From contig MCFE01000149.1 of NCBI GenBank assembly GCA_002104905.1, forward strand, positions 1 to 64,000: DNA of 64,000 bases, written 5' to 3'. This document shows positions 23,319-34,899 of this stretch, piece after piece. A program made the translations under genes and the position numbers. Under the pieces are notes generated by a model. The model was given only the letters and a program-made list of their open reading frames with translations. It had not been told where the DNA came from and did not search any database. This stretch comes from Basidiobolus meristosporus CBS 931.73. Taxonomy: Eukaryota; Basidiobolomycota; Basidiobolomycetes; Basidiobolales; Basidiobolaceae. Each line of letters starts with the position of its first letter. Position 1 is the first letter of the stretch.

Positions 23319-24718
23319 TGTCCTTTTAGAAGTGCTAGTAGTCATTAATTGTTTATAGTTGCATCCTCCTGGAATGTTCCCATTTAGTTTTTCATCTGCG
23401 TAGTGTCGTTCCTTTTTTAGTTTCAGCCGTATTTTAAATTAGTCCATCAGGTTAGCAGTTTTCCTCATTGTATCGTTAGGCAATATGCACTCTTGTCATC
23501 ATTTGTTTAGTGTAGTTTTCTACTTTCGAAGTCGTTATGATCAAATATTACTTCTTCTGCCACAGCCATATCCTACAGCATGATCAAAAGCATCCATATA
23601 TATAGCCAAAAAGGATGGTCATTCATCCGGGGTTGTTCTGGGTTTATGCACAAATCCATCGATCGAATGGTGGTTTTCGCGAGGTCAGCCAAGACTTATG
23701 GTGTATCCGTCTAGGTAATATGTATCAAAAGGGATATTTACTCTAGCAAACAACACCAAATCCAAGGAGGTTTGAACACACCTGGGATGCAAGTAGACTA
23801 CATTGATAGCGTCGGCTAGGGCAAGATGTACGGTGCGATTTTGTAACCGACATCACATGTATATTCGCGATGTTCGTATCCTTTGTCAAACTCGAATATA
23901 CTACGGTTCTTATGGATGTGTAATTTACAGTGTTGTTTGTTGGTAAAATAGCCAATTAGGTGGTTAAAGCATCGCTGAGCTTTTGATAAACACAGCAGCA
24001 GTCTTGCAATGTTCGAGGCAATTGTTATGGGCTAAGATTGACGAGGAAACATCAAACAAACTCACGTTGTGTCGCTCGATATTCGTACTGTTTAGCTTTT
24101 TCATCCCTGTAACGCTCGTTTCAATCCATGAAATTACGCACCTTTGCGATCCGAGAGAGCGACAAATGCATTCAGATACAAACTACCAACAGAGCGTGTT
24201 CAAAGCCATATTCAAATAGCGTGGCTCCTTATTGGCTCTCTGGTGCTCTACATCGGGGTAATGGCTTGCACAGAGATCACTGCCACGCCACATATCCACG
24301 ATCCAGTGTTGAAGATCAAGAATATGATTAACATGTGCTGGGCAGTCTAATCATGCTTGACAGCATCACCAGTAAGCACTTCTCCACATGTAATGTGATG
24401 ATCAACATCCATTAACAAATGCTGCTGCCAGTAGTTCCCAGATAGTACTCCCCAGACGCGCTGAAGCTCAGTGTTATGTGATCTGCAGTCAGATGCTTGC
24501 TGTACACCGCCTACCCTCATCTTTGGTTTGCGTGATGTTTGCTTTCTACTTGTTCAATGGATGGTTGATACCTGCTTGGTCGTGCATCCTCTACGATCGG
24601 ACCCATATAAACACAAAAAGGCCATCTCCCTTGGGGATGTGAAGTATTTTGTCACCAAGTAACGAGTAGACAACTTGTATTTTTCATAAGCCTTCCGTCC
24701 CTATCATCCTACATCGAC
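23319..24718. other. Intergenic region, no gene recognised
   Basis: About 1.4 kb, AT-rich in its first half. Several short ORFs around 23,980-24,660 lack domains. The last 60 bp before 24,719 form the leader of the lyase gene. Confidence 0.5.
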
Positions 24719-26151
24719 ATGAAGCTTTTCCCGAAGCCCAGGTTTAGCCTGGTTTGCACTTTTGTTTTATCCATCACATCGGTCATTGGTTTGGACACGT
24801 TTGATTTTGTGACCTTAAACCCACAGATCCTTGCTGAAAATAAGCAGCATATGCTCAACTATGATAGGGGTCTCCAGGATTCCTTCTATACTTTGAAAAG
24901 ACTATCGGATAAGGCGATCCGCAACGGCACTCCTTATTCTGTAACCAGCAAAGCACAGCTGGCCCCCAGTAGCAACCCTCACGACTACCTATCCCTAGCC
25001 AGATATTTTTGGCCAAACAACAACACTGCGAACGGATTGCCATACATCAGACGAGATGGTCATGTAAACCCAGAAATCACCACTGTCCCGGATTACAAAT
25101 TATTCCGTACACTGGTTCGTATTTTGTTGAGTCCCAGTTTCTAGTCTTTTCTCTCATTAGATTAATAGGTCCGTGAAGTACAGATCCTCGGCCTGGGCTA
25201 CTACTTCTTTGAAAATGAAACTTATGCATTGAAAGGCATCTCAAGGATACGAGCTTGGTTTCTAGACGATTCCACCAGAATGAACCCTCACCTTCACTTC
25301 GCCTCGTTCATCAAAGGCTCCACGGAGGGTCGTAGACAAGGGCTTATCGATTTCAGCGTCGTGAATGACATGTTTGATGTTCTACCCTTTCTACAGAGAT
25401 CGAGATACTGGCTCCAAAGCGATACCGAAGGGCTACAAGACTGGTTTACCAAGTACCTAGAATGGTTGGACACCAGCAAGCACGGATTCGAGGAAAGGAA
25501 CTCCATTAACAATCACGGTAGGACACGCTGAGTTTGTTTCGTTTCCGAACTCTGACTCACGTGCACCCAATAGGTACCTACTTTGATGTTCAGTACATGG
25601 GGATCGCCCTGTTTTTGAAGCGCAACGACCTAGCACTCAAAGTGGCTCAGAATGCATCAAGCACCCGTATCGCTGCTCAGATCGCACTGGACGGCTCTCA
25701 GCCGCATGAAACGGCCAGAGCAGCTTCCTGGTTCTACTCGATCTTCAACCTAAACGGACTTTTTCTACTTTCGGCGCTATCCTCTCGAGTAGGGGTGGAC
25801 CTGTACCATTTTCAAACACAAGATGGTAGAAGTATCCGCAAAGCGGTTGACTACCTTTTGCCATTCGCTCGACAGCCACAAACCTGGCCTTTCGCGAATA
25901 TTGACGGCTTCAACGCCACCGTTCTATATGCCAAGGTTCTGCAGTCCGCATACCTTACCTATCAGAACCCCGAATATCTCAAGGCATCGAATGAGCTGCT
26001 AAACAACTACCATACCAACCACAACCTTACTCGTCTTCTCCAGCCATTGAAGATGTTTGCCGAAGCCGACAACTCCGGGCTGGCCACCTCCCCGTGGCAG
26101 TTCAGTCTTTTTGCGCTCTTAATATTCTGCGTAACGATTGTATGGGTTTAA
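24719..26151 (+). CDS. Secreted alginate-lyase-family polysaccharide lyase, probably GPI-anchored, 3 exons
   Basis: Exons 24719-25114, 25169-25517, 25574-26151 (introns 54 and 56 nt), 1323 nt, 440 residues. The N-terminus has a signal peptide (KPRFSLVCTFVLSITSVIG). The alginate lyase domain is shown by SSNPHDYLSLARYFWPN (84-100), NGLPYIRRDGHVNPE (105-119), an AWFLDDSTRMNPHLHFA region, DWFTKYLEWLDTS and the NNHGTYFDVQ motif around residue 247, where the Asn-His pair is the catalytic centre of this (alpha/alpha) barrel family. Such enzymes cleave uronic-acid polymers by beta-elimination; fungal members act on glucuronan or similar polymers rather than brown-algal alginate, an inference here. 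The C-terminus ends in a hydrophobic stretch (FSLFALLIFCVTIVWV) after small residues, typical of GPI attachment, so the enzyme may remain on the cell surface. Confidence 0.86.
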
Positions 26152-28173
26152 CCAGCCCTAGGTTAGTGCTGCTAGTGAGGCCCCTGTTCGTTTGAGAGTA
26201 GACTTATTTTCTAACCATCGTACTCCACACCCCTTCCTCCCAAATACCTCGGCCACTTCTACCACACGAGGGCAGCCATATTTATATCTTATCAGCCCCC
26301 ACGGCCAGTACCCATTAGTACAGATATATCCCTTCTACTGGACAATTCCACTCGTATATCTCTGAATATTAACCACTTATGACCCTGCCGATTGGTTTGT
26401 ATTTATCGGTCAAGAAAAGTTCCACTACTTAAAACTGACATCTCGTAATCCACCGAGAGCAAGTTTAGAGGTTGGAAGAGGTTACCCCACTATCCCATCG
26501 GCCCCCTTTTTGTTAAATAGTCTTTGTACGTATCTCGAATAAATGACTTTACAATTATCTACCCCACCTGTGAGGCGCCCATGACCGACGGCAGAAACTC
26601 GAGGTACTGTGATGTTGTGGTAACGGGTGATCGCATCAACCATGCATGGGGCTCACGTGACCTCGCCTAAAGCCGGGCGATATAAATTAAATACCGTGAG
26701 CTAGAGTCCAGGGGGAATCAGGAGTCAATCGATGCAGTTGCTGAGGAGCAGTCCACACCCTAGGTAACAAACAATCGCCCAGAAAATATGGAGCCATGAT
26801 GTGCTCTACCCATAGAGGCATACAGAGAAATCAGCCCTTGGGTAGCGGCCAGTTCCGATTGGTGGGAGCCTAAACGAGGACACAAGCCAGCTTGATATTG
26901 GATTTGTCATATCTCCTTGTGGAATAGCACCTAACTATATATGTATTCCAACCTGTCAGTGGATGAAGTAGCTATCGGAGTTAAGGTGCTGAGAAGATTC
27001 GCCTCCTGTGCAGCCTGCGGATGACTCCAATAGCAGAATTCTCCAATGTCGCATGCACTGGTACCCTCCCCGTTAGCACTAGCTACAACAAACAAAGTGG
27101 TTGGCAATCTGCGAAGTCGTAGAGCCCACAGATCAAAGGCGAAGGCCCACACCATCCTTACACACCAGGTCTACTAATCAGGTAGTCTTCGGAAGTCCAT
27201 CAATATATCCTGATATAGCCATGATCAATGAAATAACAGCAGGAGGGGTTAAATTGGTGACCCAGCTTTCGTCCATTGACACTTAACCCCATTGTGGGAG
27301 GTCAAGTTAGGCCTAATGGGACATATAGCATATTTCGATGCTACTATTCGACCGACTCAATCACCCAGTGGTTGTTGAAGAATGTGTGCGGAGAAACGTC
27401 CCTCTATCCCAATCAGAAGGTCGCCAGTGGATTCGAGTAGATATCAATATTTCATATAATGCGCCGTTGCCTGATTTATCACCACATCTTGCCTATTTAG
27501 CACAGATGGTTGTTGTTGAGATCACTTGGATGGTGGCATTGGTTAGGGTTCACTTGAATTGGCACCATAGAATCCGATTTGTCCAACCCTAGCTGACAAA
27601 TATATATCCAAAGTTGTACTGCTTGCCCTTGCAACAATATCCGTGCTGAGGCCTCTTCACGTTCTGGTGTGGTGCCGTGCTGTAATTCGTTGGCTAGAAG
27701 CGGTTGTGAGGGGGATGGCGTGTAGTGAATTATAAATATCTCTACATGTACAAATAGGCGGCCTAAACAATATTTACGGAATCTGTCTTCCTGCTGTAGC
27801 AGGGGAGGCGTCCATAATTACGCAAGGGTTGGCCATCCAATAATGGCTAGAGACCGTCATGTGAAACTGAACGATAAGTCACCGCCTGGGCGGATGGACA
27901 AGTATAAACAACCCTCACCGTTACATAATAGGTTTCCCCCCAGTCCCAACATTATGTATAACTTTATTTGGGTTTTAGCCTACAACCCAACATGATTGGC
28001 CCATGACGTTTGTTTACTAAGAACGGTCACCCCCGACCTTATCTTCTTATTAAAGCAGCCAAAGGCTCCTTGGGCTATTTTTATTTGGTCTTCGCTGCCG
28101 CTTGACGAATTAGCATCGACGAATCCTTCACCTGAGTCCTATATAGTGCTGTGCCTATCCCTCGTCCTACTCA
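26152..28173. other. Intergenic region, no gene recognised
   Basis: About 2.0 kb. Only short unsupported ORFs. A TATATAG element at 28140-28146 lies just before the forkhead-like gene. Confidence 0.5.
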
Positions 28174-29283
28174 ATGGTAATATCCTCCGGTACACCTGTT
28201 CGAGTTACCGAAGCCACTCCTAATTTCCAACGGGTGCTTGGAACTCCTCCCAAATTCAGGCTCACAAGGCCTAACGAGAGCTGGAGTAAAATAGTAGAGA
28301 GCGCAGTAGCCATCAGCTCCAAAGCGTCATTTAGCGTTCGCGACATATACCAATATGTCATAGAAGTATATCCTCATTATAAATTGGAAGATACCGAATC
28401 AGTGCTCCAGAATATAAACACAGTGTTGAGAAGCAGCGAACTATACAATCCTCTCGGGGAGCCCGACAGGTGGGCCATTTCAGAGGCCTTCAGAAATGTA
28501 GTCAGTAAAACCGAACCATGTTCTGAGCCTGGTTCGGTGCCGAACTTCCTCAAGATACCCTCACCTTTCGCCGCGACCCGAGAGCCCAATATTCTCCTTC
28601 GACCGTTGATTCCAAACAGCCGGCAAATCTTACCTCCTTTGGACTCATTTGGTCCACCCAAACTTGCCCCGCTGTTACCCTTCTCCCCACCATTCCATAA
28701 TGGCCGAAAATTCCCGGGTTTAACCAAAGAACCAGCCTCCAAAATGCATTCCGGCTTTAGTCCAGTTCGATCGCATTCTAATGTTTGTGACGTGTTCTCC
28801 CAAGCAGCCAGCGGCTCTGATACTGAAGATGAAGACTGGAAGTCAATTGGGCCAACAGCTTTGTGTGGCAGGAAACATGCCTCTTCCTGTCCCTCAATAC
28901 CGAGAGAATCGGCAACACGGAGCAAGAGACTGGAGACTGGCACTCTATTCCCTCCAACACCCATTAGTCCCATGCCTCAGAAGAGCGACAACCTGGCGAT
29001 CACGCCCAAGGAGAGCCCGCCAGTGGATGATGAAGACACCGATGACGAAAACTGGGCCCAGATGGACATCACTCCGAAACGAAAGTCCTCGTACACTCCG
29101 CTCGAGTCTCATACCCCCATCAAGAAGGCACTCAACGATATCTCCCATGCAGAGGAGCAGCTATCCACTGACAAGCGAATAGCTCTGGAAGCTTTGGCTC
29201 TACTTTGCTCACCCAGCCGCGACCGGATTCCCACTGACGCTGAGCGTCACAAGGATGTTCGACAAACCCCTATTCATCTCTAG
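28174..29283 (+). CDS. Forkhead-like winged-helix protein, intronless
   Basis: A 369-codon frame. Residues about 35-106 resemble a divergent forkhead/winged helix: SWSKIVESAVAISSKASFSV gives helix 1, RDIYQYVIEVYPHYKLED helix 2, VLQNINTVLRSSELYNPL the recognition helix and wing region, ending DRWAISEAF. The order matches the forkhead pattern (AI..S....LT...IY.WI...FP.Y...) but the NSIRHNLS recognition core is not conserved. The rest is proline/serine rich, with two similar acidic motifs, SDTEDEDWKSIG (about 211) and EDTDDENWAQMD (about 287), and basic clusters (TPKRKSS), as in cell-cycle transcription factors with CDK-type TP/SP sites. A role as DNA-binding regulator is likely; the target is unknown. 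The ATG is the first in frame and leads straight into the domain. Confidence 0.66.
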   Translation: MVISSGTPVRVTEATPNFQRVLGTPPKFRLTRPNESWSKIVESAVAISSKASFSVRDIYQYVIEVYPHYKLEDTESVLQNINTVLRSSELYNPLGEPDRWAISEAFRNVVSKTEPCSEPGSVPNFLKIPSPFAATREPNILLRPLIPNSRQILPPLDSFGPPKLAPLLPFSPPFHNGRKFPGLTKEPASKMHSGFSPVRSHSNVCDVFSQAASGSDTEDEDWKSIGPTALCGRKHASSCPSIPRESATRSKRLETGTLFPPTPISPMPQKSDNLAITPKESPPVDDEDTDDENWAQMDITPKRKSSYTPLESHTPIKKALNDISHAEEQLSTDKRIALEALALLCSPSRDRIPTDAERHKDVRQTPIHL

Positions 29284-29548
29284 GGGTGCGTGGAGGCGAA
29301 ATCCATCATCATAAGCCGTCCACGTACACACTTACATCCCTCCTTCCCAGTGGAGCTTCTCGAGATTTTTGTGAATTTATTCAAGCATTTCTACGTCGGT
29401 AGGGATCTATTCCTGTATATTTTTCATGTGTCCGTATTCTATAAATATCCCCGAATTCTATGTGTAATAAATACCTGCCCAATCTGACTTGCGGCACCAC
29501 TGGACCCCACAACGCTTCCACACTCGCTGCCGAGTCTCATTGTCTGGT

Positions 29549-29570
29549 CGGGTGCGGTGCGGTGCGGTGA
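29549..29570. repeat. Short tandem repeat of GGTGC units
   Basis: Three to four copies of the pentamer GGTGC/GGTGCG in the 3' flank of the forkhead-like gene. Confidence 0.7.
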
Positions 29571-29993
29571 GCAAAGAAGATACCTCCAATCGTGACGAGC
29601 AACCGGCTCCGGTTCGGAATCCGGAGATTGGTTCATCCGACATCCACGGTCTCATCGAACTGATTCAGGTTGCTCTTTGTCCATGAGTAGTGAGAGGTGG
29701 CACATAATCTGCCAGGGCGAGGAGATTGGGGCGCTGTGATGGTGGCTACCTTGATGGTCGCATAGGTAGCTTAGGGGAGTAGATGAAGAAAATTTCGTAT
29801 TTTGGTGTAATAAAGATGAATTAACTCTTGTATCCAAATGCAGCTGAACGAACGAATGGTTGGTAGGAGGCTGGAGCTAAGCCCAATCTGCGAAATGCAG
29901 TTGAACCCTGAGGGCACACTTGCGGCGAATTCAAGTGGCACCGATGTGGAAGTATAGTGGGATAAAGAGATAGAATAAAACCAATTAGGGGAA

Positions 29994-30042
29994 TGAGGAT
30001 GAGGATGAGGATGTGGGTACGGTTGCGGTTGCGGTTGCGGTT
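29994..30042. repeat. Two adjacent hexanucleotide tandem repeats (GATGAG)n and (GGTTGC)n
   Basis: About four GATGAG units followed, after a short GTGGGTAC spacer, by about four GGTTGC units, just downstream of the trihelix gene stop at 30077. Confidence 0.85.
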
Positions 30043-30076
30043 GTGTGGCAAAACCTAAATTACGGGCCGCCGAGGA

Positions 30077-31130
30077 CTACTTTTTCAGAAACGCGTCGAT
30101 CAGACGCTCGAGCAACTCGTTCCCACGAACGCTCTCCTTCTTCAACTCCTCCACGCACTCCTCCTGGAGCCGTACACTTTCCTCAGTTACCTTCAAATAC
30201 TGCTTCTGGATGGTCAGGCTTTCGTGCTGCAGGTTCTGGCTTCTCTCCAGCAAATCCATCAGCCTTCCCTGCCAGTCTTTCTTCAGTTGCTTCGCGGCTG
30301 GCAGATCAAGTAGGTTGCCATCGTCAAGCACCTTTCTCTTGGCAGCCTGGAGCTCGGCCAGCTGCTTCTCCGCCTCTTCCCGAAACCGTAGGCGCTGATC
30401 CACCAGCTTGTCCACCAGCCCGTGATCCATGGAGTCTTCCGTGCTGGATCGTTCCGGCGGCTCGTTCTCTATGATCGAGATGACCAGGTCACAGTATTTG
30501 GGCTTCTCTATGGGCAGGTCATACTGAATATGGGCGGGTTTGGATCGACGGTATGCGTTCACTGCGGATCTCAGGTTCTTAAATCTAAAGCACGATTAGA
30601 TCACCATTTGGTTCAAGGGAAGCTCGCTCAAGTGGGATTCTGGCATTCCGAATCGCTTGAGGGGGAGCAAATAGTGGGTTCACGAGCATGAATGCCCATC
30701 TGAGGAGGGGTGGTGTGGTGATTATTGGTGGGTAGAGAGAGAAGAAAGTTCAATGGCATGCTCGCTGGCTGGAGATGATGCAAAGGAAATGGTGTTCTAC
30801 TCACTTGTAATACAGTTGATCGATGGTGGCCGGTTTCTCGGGGAATTTCTGGGTGAACATCTCGTGGATCACCTTCCACCCCACCTGGTCCTTGTTTCGC
30901 GTGGTGGTCGGGTAAAGGGCGAGGACGTCTTTGAGGGTCGCAAGCAGGAAGAATGTCTCGTCATTGGAGAATTTCGGCCGTTTGTTTCGTTGTGACATTA
31001 GTCCACCGGGGCTCGGTGTAGAGGACACATCGGGCATATGATGGTGATGTGACAGTTGTAGGTGCGAGTGCTGATGGAGGGAGTTGGAATCAGAGGTGGC
31101 TGACAGCGGGGCTACCCTGGAGTCCGACAT
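30077..31130 (-). CDS. Trihelix (MYB/SANT-like) DNA-binding protein with C-terminal coiled coil, 2 exons
   Basis: Exon 1 31130-30805, intron 30585-30804 (220 nt, GTGAGT...TTTAG, longer than other introns here), exon 2 30584-30077; 834 nt, 277 residues. A His/Ser-rich N-terminus precedes a trihelix/MYB-SANT-like domain at about residues 50-125: KRPKFSNDETFFLLATLKDV, VGWKVIHEMFTQKFPEKPAT, then across the intron QLYYK-FKNLRSAVNAYRRS. Such domains bind DNA in fungal transcription factors and in domesticated transposon proteins. The C-terminal 100 residues form a long coiled coil (heptad-like LVDKLVDQRLRFREEAEKQL and later LQEECVEELKKESVRGNELL), suggesting dimerisation. The start at MSDSRV is chosen because it follows the last in-frame Met before the low-complexity region; an upstream in-frame extension to 31367 exists but looks non-coding (hydrophobic, cysteine-rich). 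Confidence 0.82.
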
Positions 31131-33960
31131 CCCCTCAGCAATAGAGGCTGGATACTGGATGCTGATGGTCGCGGTAAAGACTTGAGCGCAGTACGGGTGT
31201 TTCGCGTGCTCGTCGAAGCAAAGCGCAGTGGTGGTGTGGGATGATGAGCAAGCACAGAAAGCGACGCGTCCGAAGGCAAATACAAATATCAACGCAATCC
31301 TCAGGCGACAAGTGCTTGTGTCTCTGAATTCATAAAGAGTGGGAGGACTGTTTCGAGGCGAGATCAACCAACCAAACTGAATTTCGCCACTGGGATTGGG
31401 AAACGAACCACCGATTCACGTCTACAGGAAGGGAAATTGACCGAAACAAAACCTCATCCAAGGGGCAGGTAAATCACCTTTATTCTGTCGGGCAGAGAGC
31501 TCCGCCGCTCAGGCGTCCTCCAATCAACTGCCGAGTTGGCGAGGTTGCGGAAGATTATCAATCAGCGTAAGTGCTCCATGCTGATAATCGTGAGGCAAGA
31601 TCAGTGAATTGGCTTTTCTGCGACAAATATGGGTTTCTATCCATCATCTAGAGTAGCATCTCTGGATAAAAGGCGCTGGAAATGGTTCGAGGGCTAGATC
31701 AAGTGGTCTGCCAGGATGATGAGCTCCTGACACCATCTACATCAGATGCTATTGTAGCCAATGTCGCGGCATCATTCAGAAACCGGATCCTTGAATAAGC
31801 TGCATGGACAAGTCCATCTCTCGTATTACAAAGGGCCAAGCAGACACTGCGGGAGCTGATCATCAGCAACCTCAGAGAATTGAGACCAGTGACCTCACGC
31901 GAACCCAGCGGTTGCTTGTGGTTGATGATCTAGATCAGTGATTATCTGGACGATGCCTGGCTGAGATCCAGATACAAGGGGAGTTGGCTGATTCAAAACA
32001 AGCAAGCTGACAAGCCCCCATCTCAGCCACTCAACCCCCAGCCTGGTAGAGTCGCGCCTCAACAGATCTTCACAAGGGCGACCAGCCATAGATCAACTGC
32101 ACCAGCTCATCCATCAGAAATCCCATTCCCGAGATCTTCCACAGCTCCGGCGCACAAATCAACCGTGATTCCTCCCCTACGAGATTTCTTTCCCATCGCC
32201 CTTGTGATGTGATGATCAGCATCTGGCATCTTCTCGACGCGAATGTTCGTAGCCGCCAGCTCGCACTCTGTTGGGTGGGGTTTGTGTTGTCCGTTCTCGA
32301 CCGATGTCAATCGCGCTCTTGGGGATTGGCCTTGGGAGTGCCTGCCGGACACCACCTATTCTCGGCCGGGGCTACAGGATGCATTTGAGGATCTCCCACT
32401 TTAGTGTCCACGGCTAAGATAAGGTTGGAGTTGACCAGTAAATCCGAGGTGCCATTGGCCAGTGGATGTAATGCAAATTCCCATATCGAAGCTTAGTAGT
32501 GAATGATCCGGTGCGGGATAGATTAGCTTGCGGATTTGGTCACGCCGGTAGATGACTGGTTACCAGCTGCTCTGAACCATCGGAGCCATGTTCGGGGGAG
32601 ATAAAGATAGGATCAGATAGTATGGCCGCTGGTTCAGATATATATCTTGTTCGACTTTGTTATCCATCGGTTCTATGGTCGTGGGTGTGGCTTGCCTCGA
32701 CATGGGATGATCCATTGCGCCAGAACCAGGAACAACATCCGTCCTGATCCGTTTGGCACCGGGAGAATATCGGTTGGTGACTATTCCCAAGATGTCTTGA
32801 CTGGTATCGCCCGGTTTTTCCCATCATGTCGAAGTATTCCTCCTGTACTAGTTGATCCATGTGCAGTGATTTGCGAGCACTGGAACCCTTGAACTAGCCA
32901 AGGCCTGTTGGTATTGTGCTAGCTCCTAGGAGGTAGCTTGAGACCATTGTATCCTCCTATTTGGCCCAGAATATGTGTCAGAGCCTGTAGATCCGCTGCT
33001 TAGCATATCGAACCAACAATCATTCAGTCCATCTCGGCTGTGGCAGGCACAAAACAATTGCTATCGATATACTGGAATGGATCGGAGCATCTCAGGTAGC
33101 CTTCGATCCCCATGGATTTCCCCACCTGGTGGCCAATAGCTACAAGCCTCACCATTGAAGCGTCGACCTTATGTCTGTATTCCAAAGCTAGTTCAACACT
33201 GGTGCACTATTCTGTTCAAGGCCAAGAAAGGGCATTTCCATGTCTGACAGTATGGGCACATGAGATTCACCTCAGAGCAAAACACCACTACCGGGCGCCA
33301 TCATGTGTTGCACGAGGATCAAAGAAGCGATATCAGATGGAGCGGCCGTTCCATATGCCAACCCACATCTCGGTGAATATGAAAGTCACTCGGTGGCCAG
33401 CAAACCTTGTGGTGGCTTTGGTGGACTCGGATGCCGTCGTTGGCGACACCCTAGGTAACCATCACCCTATCGCCTTTCCATCAAGCAAGCCACGGGAACG
33501 AGTGGTCAGGCAACGCGCAGATTCACAACCCTGGTGATGGTTACCAGATTTTCCGTATTGGGCCCGACGCTCATCGTATATCTTGATCTCGTACTCGATC
33601 TCGAAAAAACATCGGCGCATCTAGGTAAGACTCCGTTTCCATTCGATTCATGATGGGAATTCCGAAGAGATAGGGATTTTCCAGGCCGTTCTAGTGCCCA
33701 CACATTGGGTGCGTACTTGTCCCTTTCACGACACATCCATATGTTCATCCCGAAATGGCCCACCAAATATCTGCGGTCCAACCGTCACCGGCTTTGCAAA
33801 TAGCCACGGATTGCCTGTATACCTGCTGCCAAGCCTGGAAAGTAAATCTACTAATTGGCTATGCACTCTGAGCAGTTGACAGAGCACAGGACCTTTATGA
33901 ACCATCCGGGGCAATACAAGTAGCGGTTGCTCAAAAAATACCACCCTGTCTATATGGCCG
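31131..33960. other. Intergenic region up to the edge of the transposon block
   Basis: About 2.8 kb with normal CpG content. ORFs up to 141 codons (33112-33537 +) and 91 codons (33781-33506 -) overlap each other on opposite strands; none shows a recognisable domain. Could include decayed genes, but I cannot support one. Confidence 0.4.
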
Positions 33961-34899
33961 GTAGAGTTGTGGGGCTGGGTGTTCTAAGATTGTCTGCAGC
34001 TAAAGCTTTATTTAGGGGCAGAGAATGGTTGATATCCTCCAACAGCCATAACAAATGAATGCTTGATATTTGTATTCGCCAAAGGGCCATTCTTGTGCTA
34101 GGTAATTTACAGATCAAGAATTCCCACATTGTCACCATCTCGTGGATGAAAAAACTAGTGGTTGACATGAACCACATATCAGTTGCTATTTGAATCATCC
34201 AAAAGTCCATCATTTGGAGCAAGGTGATTGAATTTAGAATCTTGACAACATTTACCAGCCATCTAAACCAGATGTAAGATATTCAGCTGCTTCACAAATA
34301 CAGCACATATAAAGCCATCCTTTGCTGACTAACAAGAAATATTTGGGCACTCCAGGAGCCCAACAACCACTTGCTTTAATCAACTGTTGACTAAGCTCAT
34401 GGTAGTCCCAAATGTGCTCATGGCCTATATGTTGTAAAATTTATAATTCCACCTCCATACTCACCTAGCTTAGTCACTTTGACCATTACCTACAAACCTT
34501 AGAGAGCTTTGACCAAGTTTCTTTTCAGGATTTACTTGGAGTATTTTCATCAAAATACTAGGTACTAAGAACTTAAGATCTTTTAAAGTGATCTAAACAG
34601 CCCCATACATTGCACACATGCTCTTGGAGCCTTCCCAAGCATCTTCTACATATTTGCTCTGTCAAGACCATGTGAAAGTGTAAATACTACTTTTACATTC
34701 AATAAATCATCAAGCAAAAAATACATAATCAACTTGTCCTCCTAATAACTTTCAATATCCCCAAAGCTCTTACAACAATATCTACATTGTGTCCAAGAGA
34801 AAATATAAGACTCTTCAATTAAGGTGTCTTGAAGCAAAGGACAATCAATGGCCTGAAGTGAGTAGACCTGTTCCATTGGACCATGTCAGGTCATGCAGT

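Larger units (their letters stand above)
29284..30076. other. Convergent intergenic region with short tandem repeats
   Basis: 3' flanks of the forkhead-like (+) and trihelix (-) genes. It includes a GGTGC pentamer tandem (about 29,549-29,570) and the hexamer repeats at 29,994-30,042. No coding exon seen. Confidence 0.5.

Noticed and set aside
22867-23358. Separate plus-strand gene starting at ATG 22867
   Set aside because: A canonical intron (22715-22782) joins this frame to the upstream PWWP exons, and its C-terminal run past 23164 is intron sequence.
28377-28973. 198-codon minus-strand ORF opposite the forkhead-like gene
   Set aside because: Antisense shadow; the plus strand has the domain and acidic motifs.
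33112-33781. ORFs of 141 (+) and 91 (-) codons in the last gene-space stretch
   Set aside because: They overlap on opposite strands and show no domain, splice or promoter support.
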